64,000 nucleotides of DNA from Candidatus Syntrophocurvum alkaliphilum (GCF_009734445.1 NZ_CP046457.1:1916001-1980000); one strand, 5' to 3'. Positions 34,690 through 45,090 are shown, counted from the stretch's first letter. Made by a program: numbers and translations. The notes: generated from the sequence alone by a model not told the origin.

Positions 34690-35050
34690 GTGCCCCTCCC
34701 TTTGGTCGGGGAATTTTGAATTTTGAATTCTTAATTTTTAATTAATGTAGGGAAACTTGGGTTTCCCTTTTTTTGTGGGTTGGTTTTGGATTATAATGAG
34801 TAGATAAGTGTTATTTAATTTTTAATTTTTAATTTTAAATTCTTAATTATGGTTAGGAAACTAGCGTTTCCTTTTCATTTATTATTTTTTGACACTGACA
34901 GGCACTGACTTGACAGACTAACACAGACTTTTTTTATTGTTGTTTTTAAAGCTTCGCTTTTATATAATTGGAAAGCTTTGCTTTCCTTCATTAATTCAAA
35001 ATTAAAAATTAAAAATTAAGAATTACTACTACAGTATCGGAGGTTGGGTT
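34690..35050. other. Intergenic region between dehydrogenase and murJ
   Basis: It is made of two head parts (GGAAACTTGGGTTTCCC near 34751 and GGAAACTAGCGTTTCC near 34857) and one tail part (TTGGAAAGCTTTGCTTTCC near 34968) of the AT-rich composite repeat, plus a GACACTGACAGGCACTGACT stretch. No gene is seen. Confidence 0.65.
34717..35025. repeat. AT-rich composite intergenic repeats, one partial and one complete copy
   Basis: A head-only copy (34717-34770) is followed by a complete copy (34815-35025) with AATTCTTAATTATGGTTAGG, hairpin GGAAACTAGCGTTTCC and tail hairpin GGAAAGCTTTGCTTTCC plus AT flank. Confidence 0.75.
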
Positions 35051-36604
35051 TTGTCTAATCAGTCTATAGCTAAGGCTGCGGTTGTGATATTGGCTTTTAG
35101 TACAATTGGTAGGCTTTTGGGCTTTGTTAGGGAACAGGTTATTGCGGCCCAGTATGGTACTAGTGTTTATACTGATGCTTATGTTATGGCTTTTACTCTG
35201 CCTAATTTATTATATATTATTATTGGTGGGGCACTGGCTACTGCTTTTATTCCAGTGTTCACTAGTATTGCTGTGCAAAAGGGAGAAGAAGAAGCTTCTC
35301 ACATGGCAAGCTCGGTTATAAATTTGACTATTATCGGGATGGTTGTTGTTTCGATTATAGGGGTGTTAATTGCTCCTTTGTTGGTTGCTATAATTGCTCC
35401 GGGGTTTGAACAAGAAGCTCGAGAGTTAACTATTGAGCTTACGCGGATTATGTTTCCAGCTGTGCTGTTTTTGGCTTTGTCTATGCTTATTGGAGGTATA
35501 CTTAATTCTTATAAGCGGTTTGCAGCGGCAGCATTTGCACCGGTAGCTTTTTCAGGGATTATTATTATATCTGTTTTTACTTTAGTACCTCTCATGGGGA
35601 TTTATGGATTAGCTTTAGGGACTGTTTTAGGTACGGTTGCTCAGGTGGCTATTCAGCTTCCTTTTTTAAAGAGGCTGAATCTACGGTACAAACTAGAAGC
35701 ACAAATAAAAAATCCTGCTATAACAAAGATGGGAGAATTGATGTTTCCTGCTATGATAGGAACTTCAGTTAATCAGCTTTATGTAACTATAGACCGAATA
35801 TTAGCTTCTGGGCTGGCTACTGGAAGTATTGCGGCACTTAATTTTGCTAATAAGTTGATGTTTTTACCTTATAATCTTTTTGTTATGGCTATTAATACAG
35901 CGGTTTTTCCAAGTTTGAGTGAACAGGCTGCTAAGCAGAAGTTTGAAGATATGGGTAGAACTACGGTTTTTGGCTTGAATTTGGTGGCGTTTTTTACTAT
36001 ACCGGCTGCTATAGGGATATTTGTTTTGTCGGAGCCATTGGTGCGTTTGCTTTTTGAGAGGGGAGCTTTTGATGCTCATTCTACCGAACTTACGGTTTTT
36101 GCTTTGAATTTTTATTTAATTGGCCTTTTTGCCCAAGGAGCATTTCATGTTTTGAATCGTACTTATTTTGCCATGCAAGATACTAAGACACCAGTAAAGA
36201 TTAATATTTTTTCGGTGTTTTTAAATTTGATTTTTAGTTTGATTCTTATCCGCTATTTAGCTCATGGTGGACTTGCTTTAGCTACTTCACTAGCGGCTAT
36301 TTGTAATATGATACTGGTGTATTCCTTCTTAAGGCGTAAGCTACCTACTTTACCTGAAAGACAGTTGTTTTTCACTCTGGGTAAGGTGCTTTTTGCTTCT
36401 GTGATTATGGGAGTGGCGGTTCATTTTTCAAGTATGTATTTGGTAAGTCAATTAGCTATGGTTAGTTTGTGGGATCAGTTGGTACATATTTGTGGAAGTA
36501 TTTTTATAGGGGTTTTGGTTTATGGGTTGGCTATTTTGCCGCTTAAGATTGAGGAAGTGGAGTATGTTAAGGATAGATTTTTAGAGAGGTTAGCGCGTAG
36601 ATAA
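35051..36604 (+). CDS. murJ: Lipid II flippase MurJ (MviN family)
   Basis: The 517-residue protein has about 14 transmembrane helices. It begins with the family pattern AKAAVVILAFSTIGRLLGFVREQVIAAQYG, shown here only in part: the Arg of GRLLGF and the FVREQ motif are conserved. GTSVNQLYVTIDRILASGL and RLLFERGAFD are further MurJ hallmarks. It moves lipid-linked wall precursor across the membrane; a related role in flipping wall-polymer intermediates cannot be excluded in this cluster. The TTG start at 35051 has GGAGG seven bases upstream. It is convergent with the LCP gene. Confidence 0.9.
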   Translation: MSNQSIAKAAVVILAFSTIGRLLGFVREQVIAAQYGTSVYTDAYVMAFTLPNLLYIIIGGALATAFIPVFTSIAVQKGEEEASHMASSVINLTIIGMVVVSIIGVLIAPLLVAIIAPGFEQEARELTIELTRIMFPAVLFLALSMLIGGILNSYKRFAAAAFAPVAFSGIIIISVFTLVPLMGIYGLALGTVLGTVAQVAIQLPFLKRLNLRYKLEAQIKNPAITKMGELMFPAMIGTSVNQLYVTIDRILASGLATGSIAALNFANKLMFLPYNLFVMAINTAVFPSLSEQAAKQKFEDMGRTTVFGLNLVAFFTIPAAIGIFVLSEPLVRLLFERGAFDAHSTELTVFALNFYLIGLFAQGAFHVLNRTYFAMQDTKTPVKINIFSVFLNLIFSLILIRYLAHGGLALATSLAAICNMILVYSFLRRKLPTLPERQLFFTLGKVLFASVIMGVAVHFSSMYLVSQLAMVSLWDQLVHICGSIFIGVLVYGLAILPLKIEEVEYVKDRFLERLARR

Positions 36605-36611
36605 AGTTTAA

Positions 36612-36649
36612 GGGACGAGGTGGTGTTTATACTTACGCCACCTCGTCCC
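36612..36649. terminator. Hairpin between convergent murJ and LCP genes
   Basis: GGGACGAGGTGG (36612-36623) is perfectly inverted at 36638-36649 (CCACCTCGTCCC). It lacks a long T-run but lies exactly between two convergent stops, so a bidirectional terminator is likely. Confidence 0.7.
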
Positions 36650-36655
36650 GTTGTC

Positions 36656-37783
36656 TTACCTGTATCCTTCTGGGCCTGCATCATGGCCTGGACTAGGGAG
36701 TTCGCCCCTGTTTATTTGGTCTTCGTCTTCTGTTTGCTCATCTGAATCTTCTTCGGGATCTCGTATTATTATTTCTTCTTCAGGGTCAGTATCCCTTGGT
36801 GGTGTTGGTCTTGGCTGTGGGTGTGGGGATTCTCTTACCACTGCCACAGTTTCACCATCAAACATACTTGATAATGCCCTTTGTGCATGGGATTGATCTG
36901 CTATCCAATAGCTTATTTTTAGGTTGCCTTCATCATCCCATTTATCTAAAAAGTAGCCGGGAAGTGTTTGTGTTATTATTGAGTCACTGCTAAATCCTGG
37001 CGCCCAGCTTGCCATTCTAATCATGTCTGTTGTACCAATATCGGTTTCTACGTAGTCGTTAATTTGTCTGACAAGGCTTGGCAGTTTTGTTATGGTTCTT
37101 GGTTGTAATACTTCATCTGCTAATGCCTTTAAGAATTTTTGTTGCTTTTCAACACGATCAATGTCTCCATAGTAATAGTCTCTATATCTTACAAATGCTA
37201 ATGCTTGTTTTCCATCTAGTTTTTGCTCCCCTGGATATAAGTCTATGCCTTCAGCTGGTTTATACATTCTTTGGCCTACTGTTATATTTACTCCACCAAG
37301 TGTATCTATTACGCTTTCAAAGCCACTAAAATCCATACTTACATAGTGGTCGATGTTTACTCCCATAAGGTCTTCTACAGCCTCAACTGCATACTCTGAT
37401 CCTCCAGCAACAGTAGCAATACTTATTTTATCCAGGTGACCACCTTTTATAGGATATCTAGTATCACGTGGAATAGATACTATTGCTACTTTTTTAAGTT
37501 TGGGGTCAACTGATACTAGCATCATGGTATCTGAACGGGATACGGTTTCCCCTGGTCTAGCATCAAGTCCTAATACGAGAATGTTGGTTCTGTCTCCATC
37601 TATTTTATTTTCTTCTTCTTCATCATCTGCTACTACATTGGTTGGGGATACTATAAAATTGTTGGCAATCCAAGCTCCTGCACCAAAGCATAATCCAAAT
37701 ATTAGTCCAGCCATTAACATAAAGGAGAGCAGTGCTTTAGTTTTTGATTTTTTATTAGATCTTTTTTTTCTGGTTCTTGACAT
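36656..37783 (-). CDS. LytR-CpsA-Psr (LCP) family wall-polymer ligase
   Basis: The 375-residue protein has a Lys/Arg-rich cytoplasmic start, one membrane helix (residues 19-40) and the LCP domain: TNILVLGLDARPGE and SRSDTMMLVSVDP near 66-90, VSIPRDTRYPI near 98-108, and RYRDYYYGDIDRVEKQQKF near 198-216. The conserved Arg and Asp residues that bind the pyrophosphate lipid are present. LCP enzymes attach teichoic acids or other polymers to peptidoglycan. The tail after residue 320 is a Pro/Asp/Glu-rich flexible stretch. GAGGTG lies eight bases before the ATG. Next to WecA/TagO it probably anchors the wall polymer bound by SLH proteins. Confidence 0.9.
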   Translation of the reverse strand: MSRTRKKRSNKKSKTKALLSFMLMAGLIFGLCFGAGAWIANNFIVSPTNVVADDEEEENKIDGDRTNILVLGLDARPGETVSRSDTMMLVSVDPKLKKVAIVSIPRDTRYPIKGGHLDKISIATVAGGSEYAVEAVEDLMGVNIDHYVSMDFSGFESVIDTLGGVNITVGQRMYKPAEGIDLYPGEQKLDGKQALAFVRYRDYYYGDIDRVEKQQKFLKALADEVLQPRTITKLPSLVRQINDYVETDIGTTDMIRMASWAPGFSSDSIITQTLPGYFLDKWDDEGNLKISYWIADQSHAQRALSSMFDGETVAVVRESPHPQPRPTPPRDTDPEEEIIIRDPEEDSDEQTEDEDQINRGELPSPGHDAGPEGYR

Positions 37784-37820
37784 TAAGTATGCACCTCACA
37801 TATGATTCCTTATTATTATA

Positions 37821-38888
37821 TTATGAATTTACATGTATATCTCTAGTTTCTGTTTGTTGTTTGGTAGTTTGGGTATCACCCTTTACCATGCCTATTTTTT
37901 CTGCTCCCAAAACTATTATTAATAACAGTAAAGCTAATATTAAGCTGGCATTGGGACTGTTTATAAAGCTTAGGGTTATGGCTGTGGCTCCAAAGAAACC
38001 ACTTATTGCGTATATGACCAATACACTTCCTTTGTGACTTAGCCCCATAATCATTAGACGGTGATGAAGATGGGCTTTGTCTGGTTTAAATATGTGGGTC
38101 TTGTTATTTATTCTCCTGATTATAGCGAAAAATGTATCAAATATGGGTATACCTAGTATTACTATGGGAATAAATAATGATATAATAGCTGCACTTTTGG
38201 CTAATCCCATTATAGCTAAACATGCTAAAACAAAGCCTAAGAAGTTTGATCCTCCGTCACCCATAAATGTTTTAGCTGGGTGGAAGTTATACGGTAAGAA
38301 TCCTAGTATAGCTGCAACGAGTATAAATGCTGCTAAGGCTACTATTAGCTGACCTTGGGTTAAGGCAACAACACCCATGGTACAGGCTGCTATGCCAGCT
38401 ACACCTCCCGCAAGTCCATCTAAGCCGTCAATAAGATTTAAAGCATTGGTTATACCTACTATCCATAGTAATGTTAGTGGGATACTTAGATAGCCTAGAT
38501 TTAGCATTCCATCAAATGGGTTAGTTACAAAACTGACTATCACACCAAAGTATATTGCTATCCCTGCCGCAATTATCTGTCCTATTAGTTTTACTACTGC
38601 TGATAAACGGTATATGTCATCTAGTAGGCCTATTATAAATATTAAGGAAGCTCCTAGTAGTATACCAATGATGGGTCCTGTTACATCTACTACAAAAAGC
38701 ATTGTGATTATAAAACCTAAAAATATTGCTAAACCACCTAGTCTAGGCATGAGATTTTCGTGAACTTTGCGATTATTAGGTTTATCTATGGCACCAATAC
38801 GATGCGCGATTTTTATTGATACGGGTACTGCTATATATGTTATGCAAAACGCTGCTAGTATGGCAATTATTATTGTTGTTGTCGTCAT
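37821..38888 (-). CDS. tagO: Undecaprenyl-phosphate GlcNAc-1-phosphate transferase (WecA/TagO/MraY family)
   Basis: The 355-residue integral membrane enzyme starts wall-polymer synthesis by loading a GlcNAc-1-phosphate-type sugar onto undecaprenyl phosphate. About ten to eleven helices are visible. Family motifs are KVHENLMPRLGGLAIF near residue 42-57, GLLDDIYRLSAVVKLIGQ with the Asp pair near 86-103, NALNLIDGLDGLAGG near 148-162, TFMGDGGSNFLGF near 209-221 and the cytoplasmic loop KPDKAHLHHRLM near 263-274. MraY is less likely because of the HLHHRLM loop. The start has only a weak ribosome site. It is encoded just upstream of the LCP gene on the same strand. Confidence 0.9.
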   Translation of the reverse strand: MTTTTIIIAILAAFCITYIAVPVSIKIAHRIGAIDKPNNRKVHENLMPRLGGLAIFLGFIITMLFVVDVTGPIIGILLGASLIFIIGLLDDIYRLSAVVKLIGQIIAAGIAIYFGVIVSFVTNPFDGMLNLGYLSIPLTLLWIVGITNALNLIDGLDGLAGGVAGIAACTMGVVALTQGQLIVALAAFILVAAILGFLPYNFHPAKTFMGDGGSNFLGFVLACLAIMGLAKSAAIISLFIPIVILGIPIFDTFFAIIRRINNKTHIFKPDKAHLHHRLMIMGLSHKGSVLVIYAISGFFGATAITLSFINSPNASLILALLLLIIVLGAEKIGMVKGDTQTTKQQTETRDIHVNS

Positions 38889-39491
38889 GATTTTAACCTA
38901 ACCCCCAACCTACATATCTAGACTAATTCTAACACCGGCTACAGCTCTTGTCCATATGGCAAAGAAAGGAATGGCAAAGTTTGTCAATAGCCCTTAGCTT
39001 TTTATTCGTTTTTTGTCTATATTAGATATATACGCTTAGTTTATTTGAAAACTTTCAGAGTAATTGTTAATTTTGTAATTATATATGGTAAAATACGACA
39101 CAATATTGCTAGAGGAATTTAGTTAGATAATAATGTTTTGTCTAGACTATTATAATTTTGGGTTTTTAATTGGTTTGCGAAAAGCTAAAGTTAGACTATG
39201 GAATCAGCTTAGCTAACATGTTTATCACGCCACTCATCGGTCTTTATCTTTATTTTGGCTTAGCACTTATTATCTAAGATGATTTTTTATTTATACTTAG
39301 CTGTGATCTATGCACCACGCCTTGCTAATCGGGACTTAGATATACAAGTTAGCTAAGCCTTAAGTTTTTTGTAGTTACTTTTTGCAGTAGAACCTTAATT
39401 ATATTTTAATTTTTTCTTAATTAGTTGTTTCACACTTATTTTAAGGGTAGTATGATTATTAAGACTTATATATTGGTTAAGGGGCTTTTTT
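38889..39491. other. Divergent intergenic region between tagO (-) and csaB (+)
   Basis: It contains the presumed tagO promoter region (38889-39100), an AT-rich stretch, MITE-like copy 2 (39171-39393) and about 100 bp upstream of csaB. No gene is seen. Confidence 0.6.
39171..39393 (-). mobile_element. MITE-like inverted-repeat element, copy 2
   Basis: The sequence is the reverse complement of 33017-33243 with scattered differences, for example GCTTAGCTAACATGTTTATC against GGCTGAGCAAACATGTTTATC. It has no ORF. The pair faces each other and flanks the dehydrogenase, murJ, LCP and tagO genes. Confidence 0.8.
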
Positions 39492-40562
39492 ATGAAGATT
39501 TGTTTGTCGGGGTATTATGGTTTTGATAATGCTGGGGATGAAGCATTGTTATCGGCTATAACCTCAACAATTAAGCAAATAGATGATTCGGCTGAATTTG
39601 TGGTGTTTTCTGGTTATCCAGAAAAGACTGCTGCTTTGCATGGTTTGAAAGCAGTTAGTCGGATTAATCCTTTTGTGATTATAAAGGAGCTCTGGCAAGC
39701 TGATTTGCTAATAAGTGGTGGGGGTAGTTTGTTGCAAGATGTTACTAGTTCTCGTTCCCTTCCGTATTATATAAGTATTGTTTTATTGGCAAAGCTTTTA
39801 CGTCGGCCTGTTATTTTTTATGCGCAAGGAATTGGACCAATTAATCGCGGGTTTAGTAAGTTTCTTATGCATCATATAGCTAATAAGGTTGATTTGATTA
39901 CTTTGCGGGATAATGATTCTATTAGTCTTTTAAAGGAAATGAATATTACTAAGCCACCGATAAAGGTTACTGCTGATCCTGTTTTTACATTAGAGCCATC
40001 TGAGACGGATTATGAGAGGGCTGATAGTGTGCTAAGTGGGTTTTTCCCTGATGTAAGTAATGTTATTGGGGTTTCTGTTAGGAAATGGAGACCTTTGGAG
40101 GGGTATCAGGAGCTTTTGGCTAAGGTGTTAGATCGTTTGGTGCAAAAGGGATATAATTTAGTTTTTGTGCCTATGGATTACCCTAATGATGTTTATGAAT
40201 CGCATAAAGTGGCTAATTTAATGACTGAGAAGGCTTATGTGATTGAAGATAATTTGAGTAGTTTTGAGCATATAGCTTTGATTTCTAGGCTTGATTTGAT
40301 GATAGGAATGAGGCTTCATTCTTTGATTTTCTCAGCTAGTAGGGGTGTACCTTTTGCTGGTATTTCATATGATCCTAAGATAGATGCGTTTGTAAATGCT
40401 TTTGGTTTAGAGCCTTTGGCTTTGGATTATGATGAGATGAATGGATATATTGATCGTTTGTTAGAGGATAAAAGTATGCGTGATGGGGTGAAACGGCGTT
40501 CTGAGGAGATGAAGACGAAAGCCGAGGAAACCGCGCATTTGGCATTGGGGTTGATGAAATGA
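39492..40562 (+). CDS. csaB: Polysaccharide pyruvyl transferase CsaB
   Basis: The 356-residue enzyme adds a pyruvate ketal from phosphoenolpyruvate to a sugar of the secondary wall polymer, which creates the ligand for SLH domains. The start MKICLSGYYGFDNAGDEALL is the CsaB signature. LISGGGSLLQDVTSSRSL, FYAQGIGPI, ITLRDNDSISLLKE and the C-terminal MRLHSLIFSASRGVPF with ISYDPKIDAF follow in family order. It stands in the same window as three SLH proteins, a strong functional link. AAGGGG precedes the ATG. The gene is convergent with a glycosyltransferase across a repeat palindrome. Confidence 0.93.
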   Translation: MKICLSGYYGFDNAGDEALLSAITSTIKQIDDSAEFVVFSGYPEKTAALHGLKAVSRINPFVIIKELWQADLLISGGGSLLQDVTSSRSLPYYISIVLLAKLLRRPVIFYAQGIGPINRGFSKFLMHHIANKVDLITLRDNDSISLLKEMNITKPPIKVTADPVFTLEPSETDYERADSVLSGFFPDVSNVIGVSVRKWRPLEGYQELLAKVLDRLVQKGYNLVFVPMDYPNDVYESHKVANLMTEKAYVIEDNLSSFEHIALISRLDLMIGMRLHSLIFSASRGVPFAGISYDPKIDAFVNAFGLEPLALDYDEMNGYIDRLLEDKSMRDGVKRRSEEMKTKAEETAHLALGLMK

Positions 40563-40590
40563 GTCAATGTGGACGGAGTGAAACAGGGGA

Positions 40591-40656
40591 TGAAACAGGG
40601 GACGGTTCTTTGTTCTAACTGTTGGCAGTTAGAACAAAGAACCGTCCCCTGTTTCA
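40591..40656. repeat. GGGGACGGTTC palindrome, perfect 31-bp arms
   Basis: TGAAACAGGGGACGGTTCTT... (40591-40621) is exactly inverted at 40626-40656 with a 4-base loop. It lies between convergent csaB and glycosyltransferase genes, and the glycosyltransferase stop codon (TGA) lies within the right arm. It may act as a bidirectional terminator. Confidence 0.92.
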
Positions 40657-41769
40657 CTCAGTTAGTTCATCATATATTATTTCTACTTCACGGGTCATGT
40701 TTTGGACTGTGAAGTTGTTTATTTTTTGGGTGGCGTTTTGCGCTATGGTTTGGGATAGTTTTTCGTTTTGGCATAGTTTGATTATGGCATCGGCTAGAGC
40801 TTTGTAGTCTTGGGGTGGTGTTAGGATGCCGTCTTTGCCATCTTCAATAATTTCAGGGATTCCTCCTACATTTGATGCTATAACTGGTGTTTTAAAGTAC
40901 ATTGCTTCGAGGACTACTAGCCCTAGGCCTTCCATAACTGATGGAACACATATAATGTCTGAGATCCGATAAATGTCTTCTATTTTGCTATAATAGCCTG
41001 GCATTATGATATTTTTGTCTAGGTTCAGTTTGTTTATTAGCTGCTCTAGTTCGCTTCTGAGCTCACCTTCTCCAATTATTAAGAATTGGGCATTTATGTT
41101 TTTTTCTATTACTTCTTTTGCAGCACGAATAAAGTATTCATGGCCTTTTACTGGGTGGAGCCTAGCCACCATGGTAATAGTTTTGTTTTGTGGGTTAATC
41201 TCTAGCTCTTTTTGGACTTTTTCTTTAGGGGTGTTTGATGTAAATTTTGCAGTATCTAGTCCACTGTGTATAACTTTAATTTTATTTGCAGGAACATTCA
41301 TAGCCATTATTTCATCCTTTATGGAGTTGGATATGGCTATAAATTTATTTGTGTGTTTGTTGGTGAGCATAGTGAGCCTTTTAGCAAAGATAGATGTTAT
41401 TTTGTTATTATAGTCATAACGTAGGGCACTATGAAATGTAGTAGCTACTGGCAGACCTTCTTTGTGGGCTGCGATGCGGGCTACTAAGTTTGCTCTTACC
41501 CCATGGGTATGGACTATGTCAATTTTGTTTTTTACAAGGTATTCTTTTATGGGGTTTATGGTTGACAAATCAAGCTTATGTTTCATGGGAATAGTGCTGG
41601 CTTTTAGGCCTTCTTTTTTTGCCAGCTCAACAAATGGGCCATGACATAAGCATATGAGATGTGGGTCGTATTTTTCTTTGTCTAGGAGCTTCATTATGGT
41701 TAGAACTAGTTCTTCTGCTCCCCCTATTTCCCCTCCACCTATAAGGTGAAGTACCTTTGTTTTATTCAT
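40654..41769 (-). CDS. Glycosyltransferase family 4 (GT-B) protein
   Basis: The 371-residue protein starts with the GT4 N-terminal domain (VLHLIGGGEIGGAEELVLT, a Gly-rich acceptor loop), and VHTHGVRANLVARIAAH is typical. The C-terminal domain has MVARLHPVKGHEYFIRAA, IIGEGELRSELEQLI and the EGLGLVVLEAMYFKTPVIAS segment containing the E-x7-E motif. It retains its nucleotide sugar donor with inverted/retained anomer chemistry of GT4 (retaining). Its sugar is unknown; wall-polymer or glycoprotein synthesis is likely from context. GGGAG precedes the ATG. The stop overlaps the repeat palindrome. Confidence 0.9.
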   Translation of the reverse strand: MNKTKVLHLIGGGEIGGAEELVLTIMKLLDKEKYDPHLICLCHGPFVELAKKEGLKASTIPMKHKLDLSTINPIKEYLVKNKIDIVHTHGVRANLVARIAAHKEGLPVATTFHSALRYDYNNKITSIFAKRLTMLTNKHTNKFIAISNSIKDEIMAMNVPANKIKVIHSGLDTAKFTSNTPKEKVQKELEINPQNKTITMVARLHPVKGHEYFIRAAKEVIEKNINAQFLIIGEGELRSELEQLINKLNLDKNIIMPGYYSKIEDIYRISDIICVPSVMEGLGLVVLEAMYFKTPVIASNVGGIPEIIEDGKDGILTPPQDYKALADAIIKLCQNEKLSQTIAQNATQKINNFTVQNMTREVEIIYDELTE

Positions 41770-41832
41770 ACTATGCTCCCTTTTTGGTGTTTCTATCTTT
41801 ATCTTAGAGTACTAAAGTTTAATAATTATAAC

Positions 41833-42249
41833 TTAGTCAGTTTTTACCCACCAGGTGAAAAACGAAATTATCTTACTTCCTTTGAAAAGGTCAGGGATTA
41901 TTTTTAGTAATGGTAGTGTTAATGCTGAAAATGCTATAAGTAAGTATACTGCTGTTTTTAGCTTGGTATAGTCGTTTACTATTGCATCAATGGTTAGAAA
42001 TGCAAATATAGCTATACCTATAATAGCTAAAAGGTTATTTAGGATAATACTGTTTTTAAATATTTGGATAGTTTTGTCACCTGTTTTGTAAAGTCTTTTT
42101 AGTATTAGGTCTAGGGCTCGTTTGCTTAGTTTATAAAAAAATGAGCTCTGAAAGTAGTTTTTTTCTACTGGTCTGCTCATAACCATCCAACCGAAAAACC
42201 AACTACCACTTATGAGTTTATATAAGAAACTATTATAAAAGTATTTCAT
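41833..42249 (-). CDS. Small membrane protein, unknown, in the wall-polymer cluster
   Basis: About 138 residues with Tyr/Phe-rich N-terminal part (YNSFLYKLISGSWFFGWMVM) and two helices (ILNNLLAIIGIAIFAFLTIDA and LKTAVYLLIAFSALTLPLLK). The plan resembles the N-terminal section of larger polysaccharide polymerase proteins, so it may be a split or truncated part of one; this is a weak inference. The start is uncertain: ATG 42249 or GTG 42264, neither with a clear Shine-Dalgarno. It lies upstream of the glycosyltransferase in the same direction. Confidence 0.6.
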   Translation of the reverse strand: MKYFYNSFLYKLISGSWFFGWMVMSRPVEKNYFQSSFFYKLSKRALDLILKRLYKTGDKTIQIFKNSIILNNLLAIIGIAIFAFLTIDAIVNDYTKLKTAVYLLIAFSALTLPLLKIIPDLFKGSKIISFFTWWVKTD

Positions 42250-42446
42250 CTTTATATAGTACACATCCTTTTGCTTAACATACTACCACACATATTAGTA
42301 TAGCAAATATACTATCAATCGAGCACTACCAATCAATTGGAAATTCTAAACACAAGGAGACTGTTCTTCTGTGGTATTTTTGTTTTCTCGATCCGATTTA
42401 CAGTGCTATGCCACAGGAACCAGCAGCTGTGTCGTTGCATCACCGA

Positions 42447-42635
42447 TTATTTACGTAAGCTGAGGATTAATCTTGATTTTAATGGCTCTTTTAGGTCTTT
42501 TAGCTTTTCGTTATCTATTTTAAGAATGTCTATATTGTATACACTCATTTTCATAGCTAGTTCTTGTGCAGTATATCCTTTTTTTCTACGTAATTCTTTG
42601 ATTGTTTTGTTTCTATTAATAAGTTCGAAGAGCAT
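42447..42635 (-). CDS. Small 62-residue protein, possible truncated HTH
   Basis: It starts behind a clear GAGGTGATGTA before ATG 42635. Residues 11-35 (TIKELRRKKGYTAQELAMKM) look like the first two helices of a Cro/XRE-type helix-turn-helix, but the rest is too short for a normal domain. It could be a small DNA- or protein-binding factor. No membrane helix is present. The strong ribosome site makes it a real gene; function unknown. Confidence 0.65.
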   Translation of the reverse strand: MLFELINRNKTIKELRRKKGYTAQELAMKMSVYNIDILKIDNEKLKDLKEPLKSRLILSLRK

Positions 42636-42844
42636 TACATCACCTCAAAATTGTTGGTAGACGGTAGTTAGATGATTAGCATCTTTATTTTAGTTGGTAA
42701 ATTAAGCATTTGTTAATTTTTTCCATATCTATGCGCCCTTTTCCTAAGGTTATGGTAACATGTCTGGCAAACGCTAAAAAGCAGAGATTCATTCTCTGCT
42801 ATGGTTATCTTTATGAAGTTACATAGAGGGTGGGGGCAAGGGGC

Positions 42845-42916
42845 GAGGAAGCACGGGGACGGTTCTTTTGCTTCCTTTTGGAAAAGGAAGCAAAAGAACC
42901 GTCCCCGTGCTTCCTC
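42845..42916. repeat. GGGGACGGTTC palindrome (GCTTCC variant), 35-bp arms
   Basis: GAGGAAGCACGGGGACGGTT... (42845-42879) is perfectly inverted at 42882-42916 with a 2-base loop. It lies just downstream of the lysS stop and may terminate lysS. The variant uses CTTTTGCTTCC where others use CTTTGTTC. Confidence 0.92.
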
Positions 42917-42923
42917 TGTAGTT

Positions 42924-44399
<1,476 letters not shown>

Positions 44400-44419
44400 T
44401 TAAACCTCCCCCTAAATAC

Positions 44420-44570
44420 TATTAATTCTTAATTCTTAATTCTTAATTTTTAATTTTTAATTATGGTGGGGAAACTATGTTTCCCCTAAATTGTACACAT
44501 AATTATAATGGAAGGCTTTGCTTTCCTACCTTAATTAAGAATTCAAAATTAATAATCAAAATTAGCCCGA
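44420..44570. repeat. AT-rich composite intergenic repeat between greA and lysS
   Basis: Head: AATTCTTAATTCTTAATTCT ... GGGGAAACTATGTTTCCCC (about 44467-44485). Tail: GGAAGGCTTTGCTTTCC (about 44511-44527) and CCTTAATTAAGAATTCAAAA. It has the same plan as the copies at 29.9-35 kb. Confidence 0.75.
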
Positions 44571-44580
44571 AGGGCGTATT

Positions 44581-45060
44581 CTATTTTTCTACATTAATAA
44601 TTTTATATTTTATTATGCCAGCTGGTGCTTCTACTTCTACTTCTTCACCTACTTTTTTACCGATTATTGCTTTACCTACAGGTGATTCGTCTGATATTTT
44701 CCCATCTCGTATTCTTGATTCGACAGTTGAAACAACAGTAACCGTAACTTCTCTATTTGATTTTAAGTCTTTTAGGGTTACTTTTGATCCAAGTGAGACT
44801 ATATCTGTTCTGACATCTCCTTCTTCCATTAGTCGTGCATTTTTTAGTGTTTTTTCTAATGATGCAATTCTTCCTTCTATAAATGCTTGCTCATTTTTGG
44901 CGTCTTCATACTCAGAGTTTTCCGATATATCTCCAAAAGCTATAGCTTGTTTTATCCGTTCTGCTACTTCTTCACGTTTTACTGAGGTAAGATGCTCTAG
45001 TTCATCTTCAAGCTTTTTTAAACCTTCCTTTGTAAGTAGAATTTCTTTTTCAACTGCCAT
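44581..45060 (-). CDS. greA: Transcription elongation factor GreA
   Basis: The 159-residue protein has the normal GreA length. An N-terminal antiparallel coiled coil ([20 protein letters not shown] ... [13 protein letters not shown], residues 4-76) carries the acidic tip with [11 protein letters not shown]. The C-terminal FKBP-like domain ([14 protein letters not shown] ... [20 protein letters not shown]) follows. GreA rescues backtracked RNA polymerase by stimulating transcript cleavage. GGAGAG lies before the ATG. The greA-lysS order is common in Firmicutes. Confidence 0.97.
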   Translation of the reverse strand: MAVEKEILLTKEGLKKLEDELEHLTSVKREEVAERIKQAIAFGDISENSEYEDAKNEQAFIEGRIASLEKTLKNARLMEEGDVRTDIVSLGSKVTLKDLKSNREVTVTVVSTVESRIRDGKISDESPVGKAIIGKKVGEEVEVEAPAGIIKYKIINVEK

Positions 45061-45090
45061 TTTGAATCTCTCCTAACTTATTTACTTATA

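Noticed and set aside
40427-40657. Minus-strand frame reading through the repeat palindrome behind csaB
   Set aside because: It is made of repeat sequence plus antisense of csaB; repeat arms give KNRPLF or GTVLC peptides by chance.
42330-42440. Small RNA or riboswitch upstream of the 41833-42249 gene
   Set aside because: Only short stems seen; no known consensus could be fitted, so it is listed only as a weak observation.
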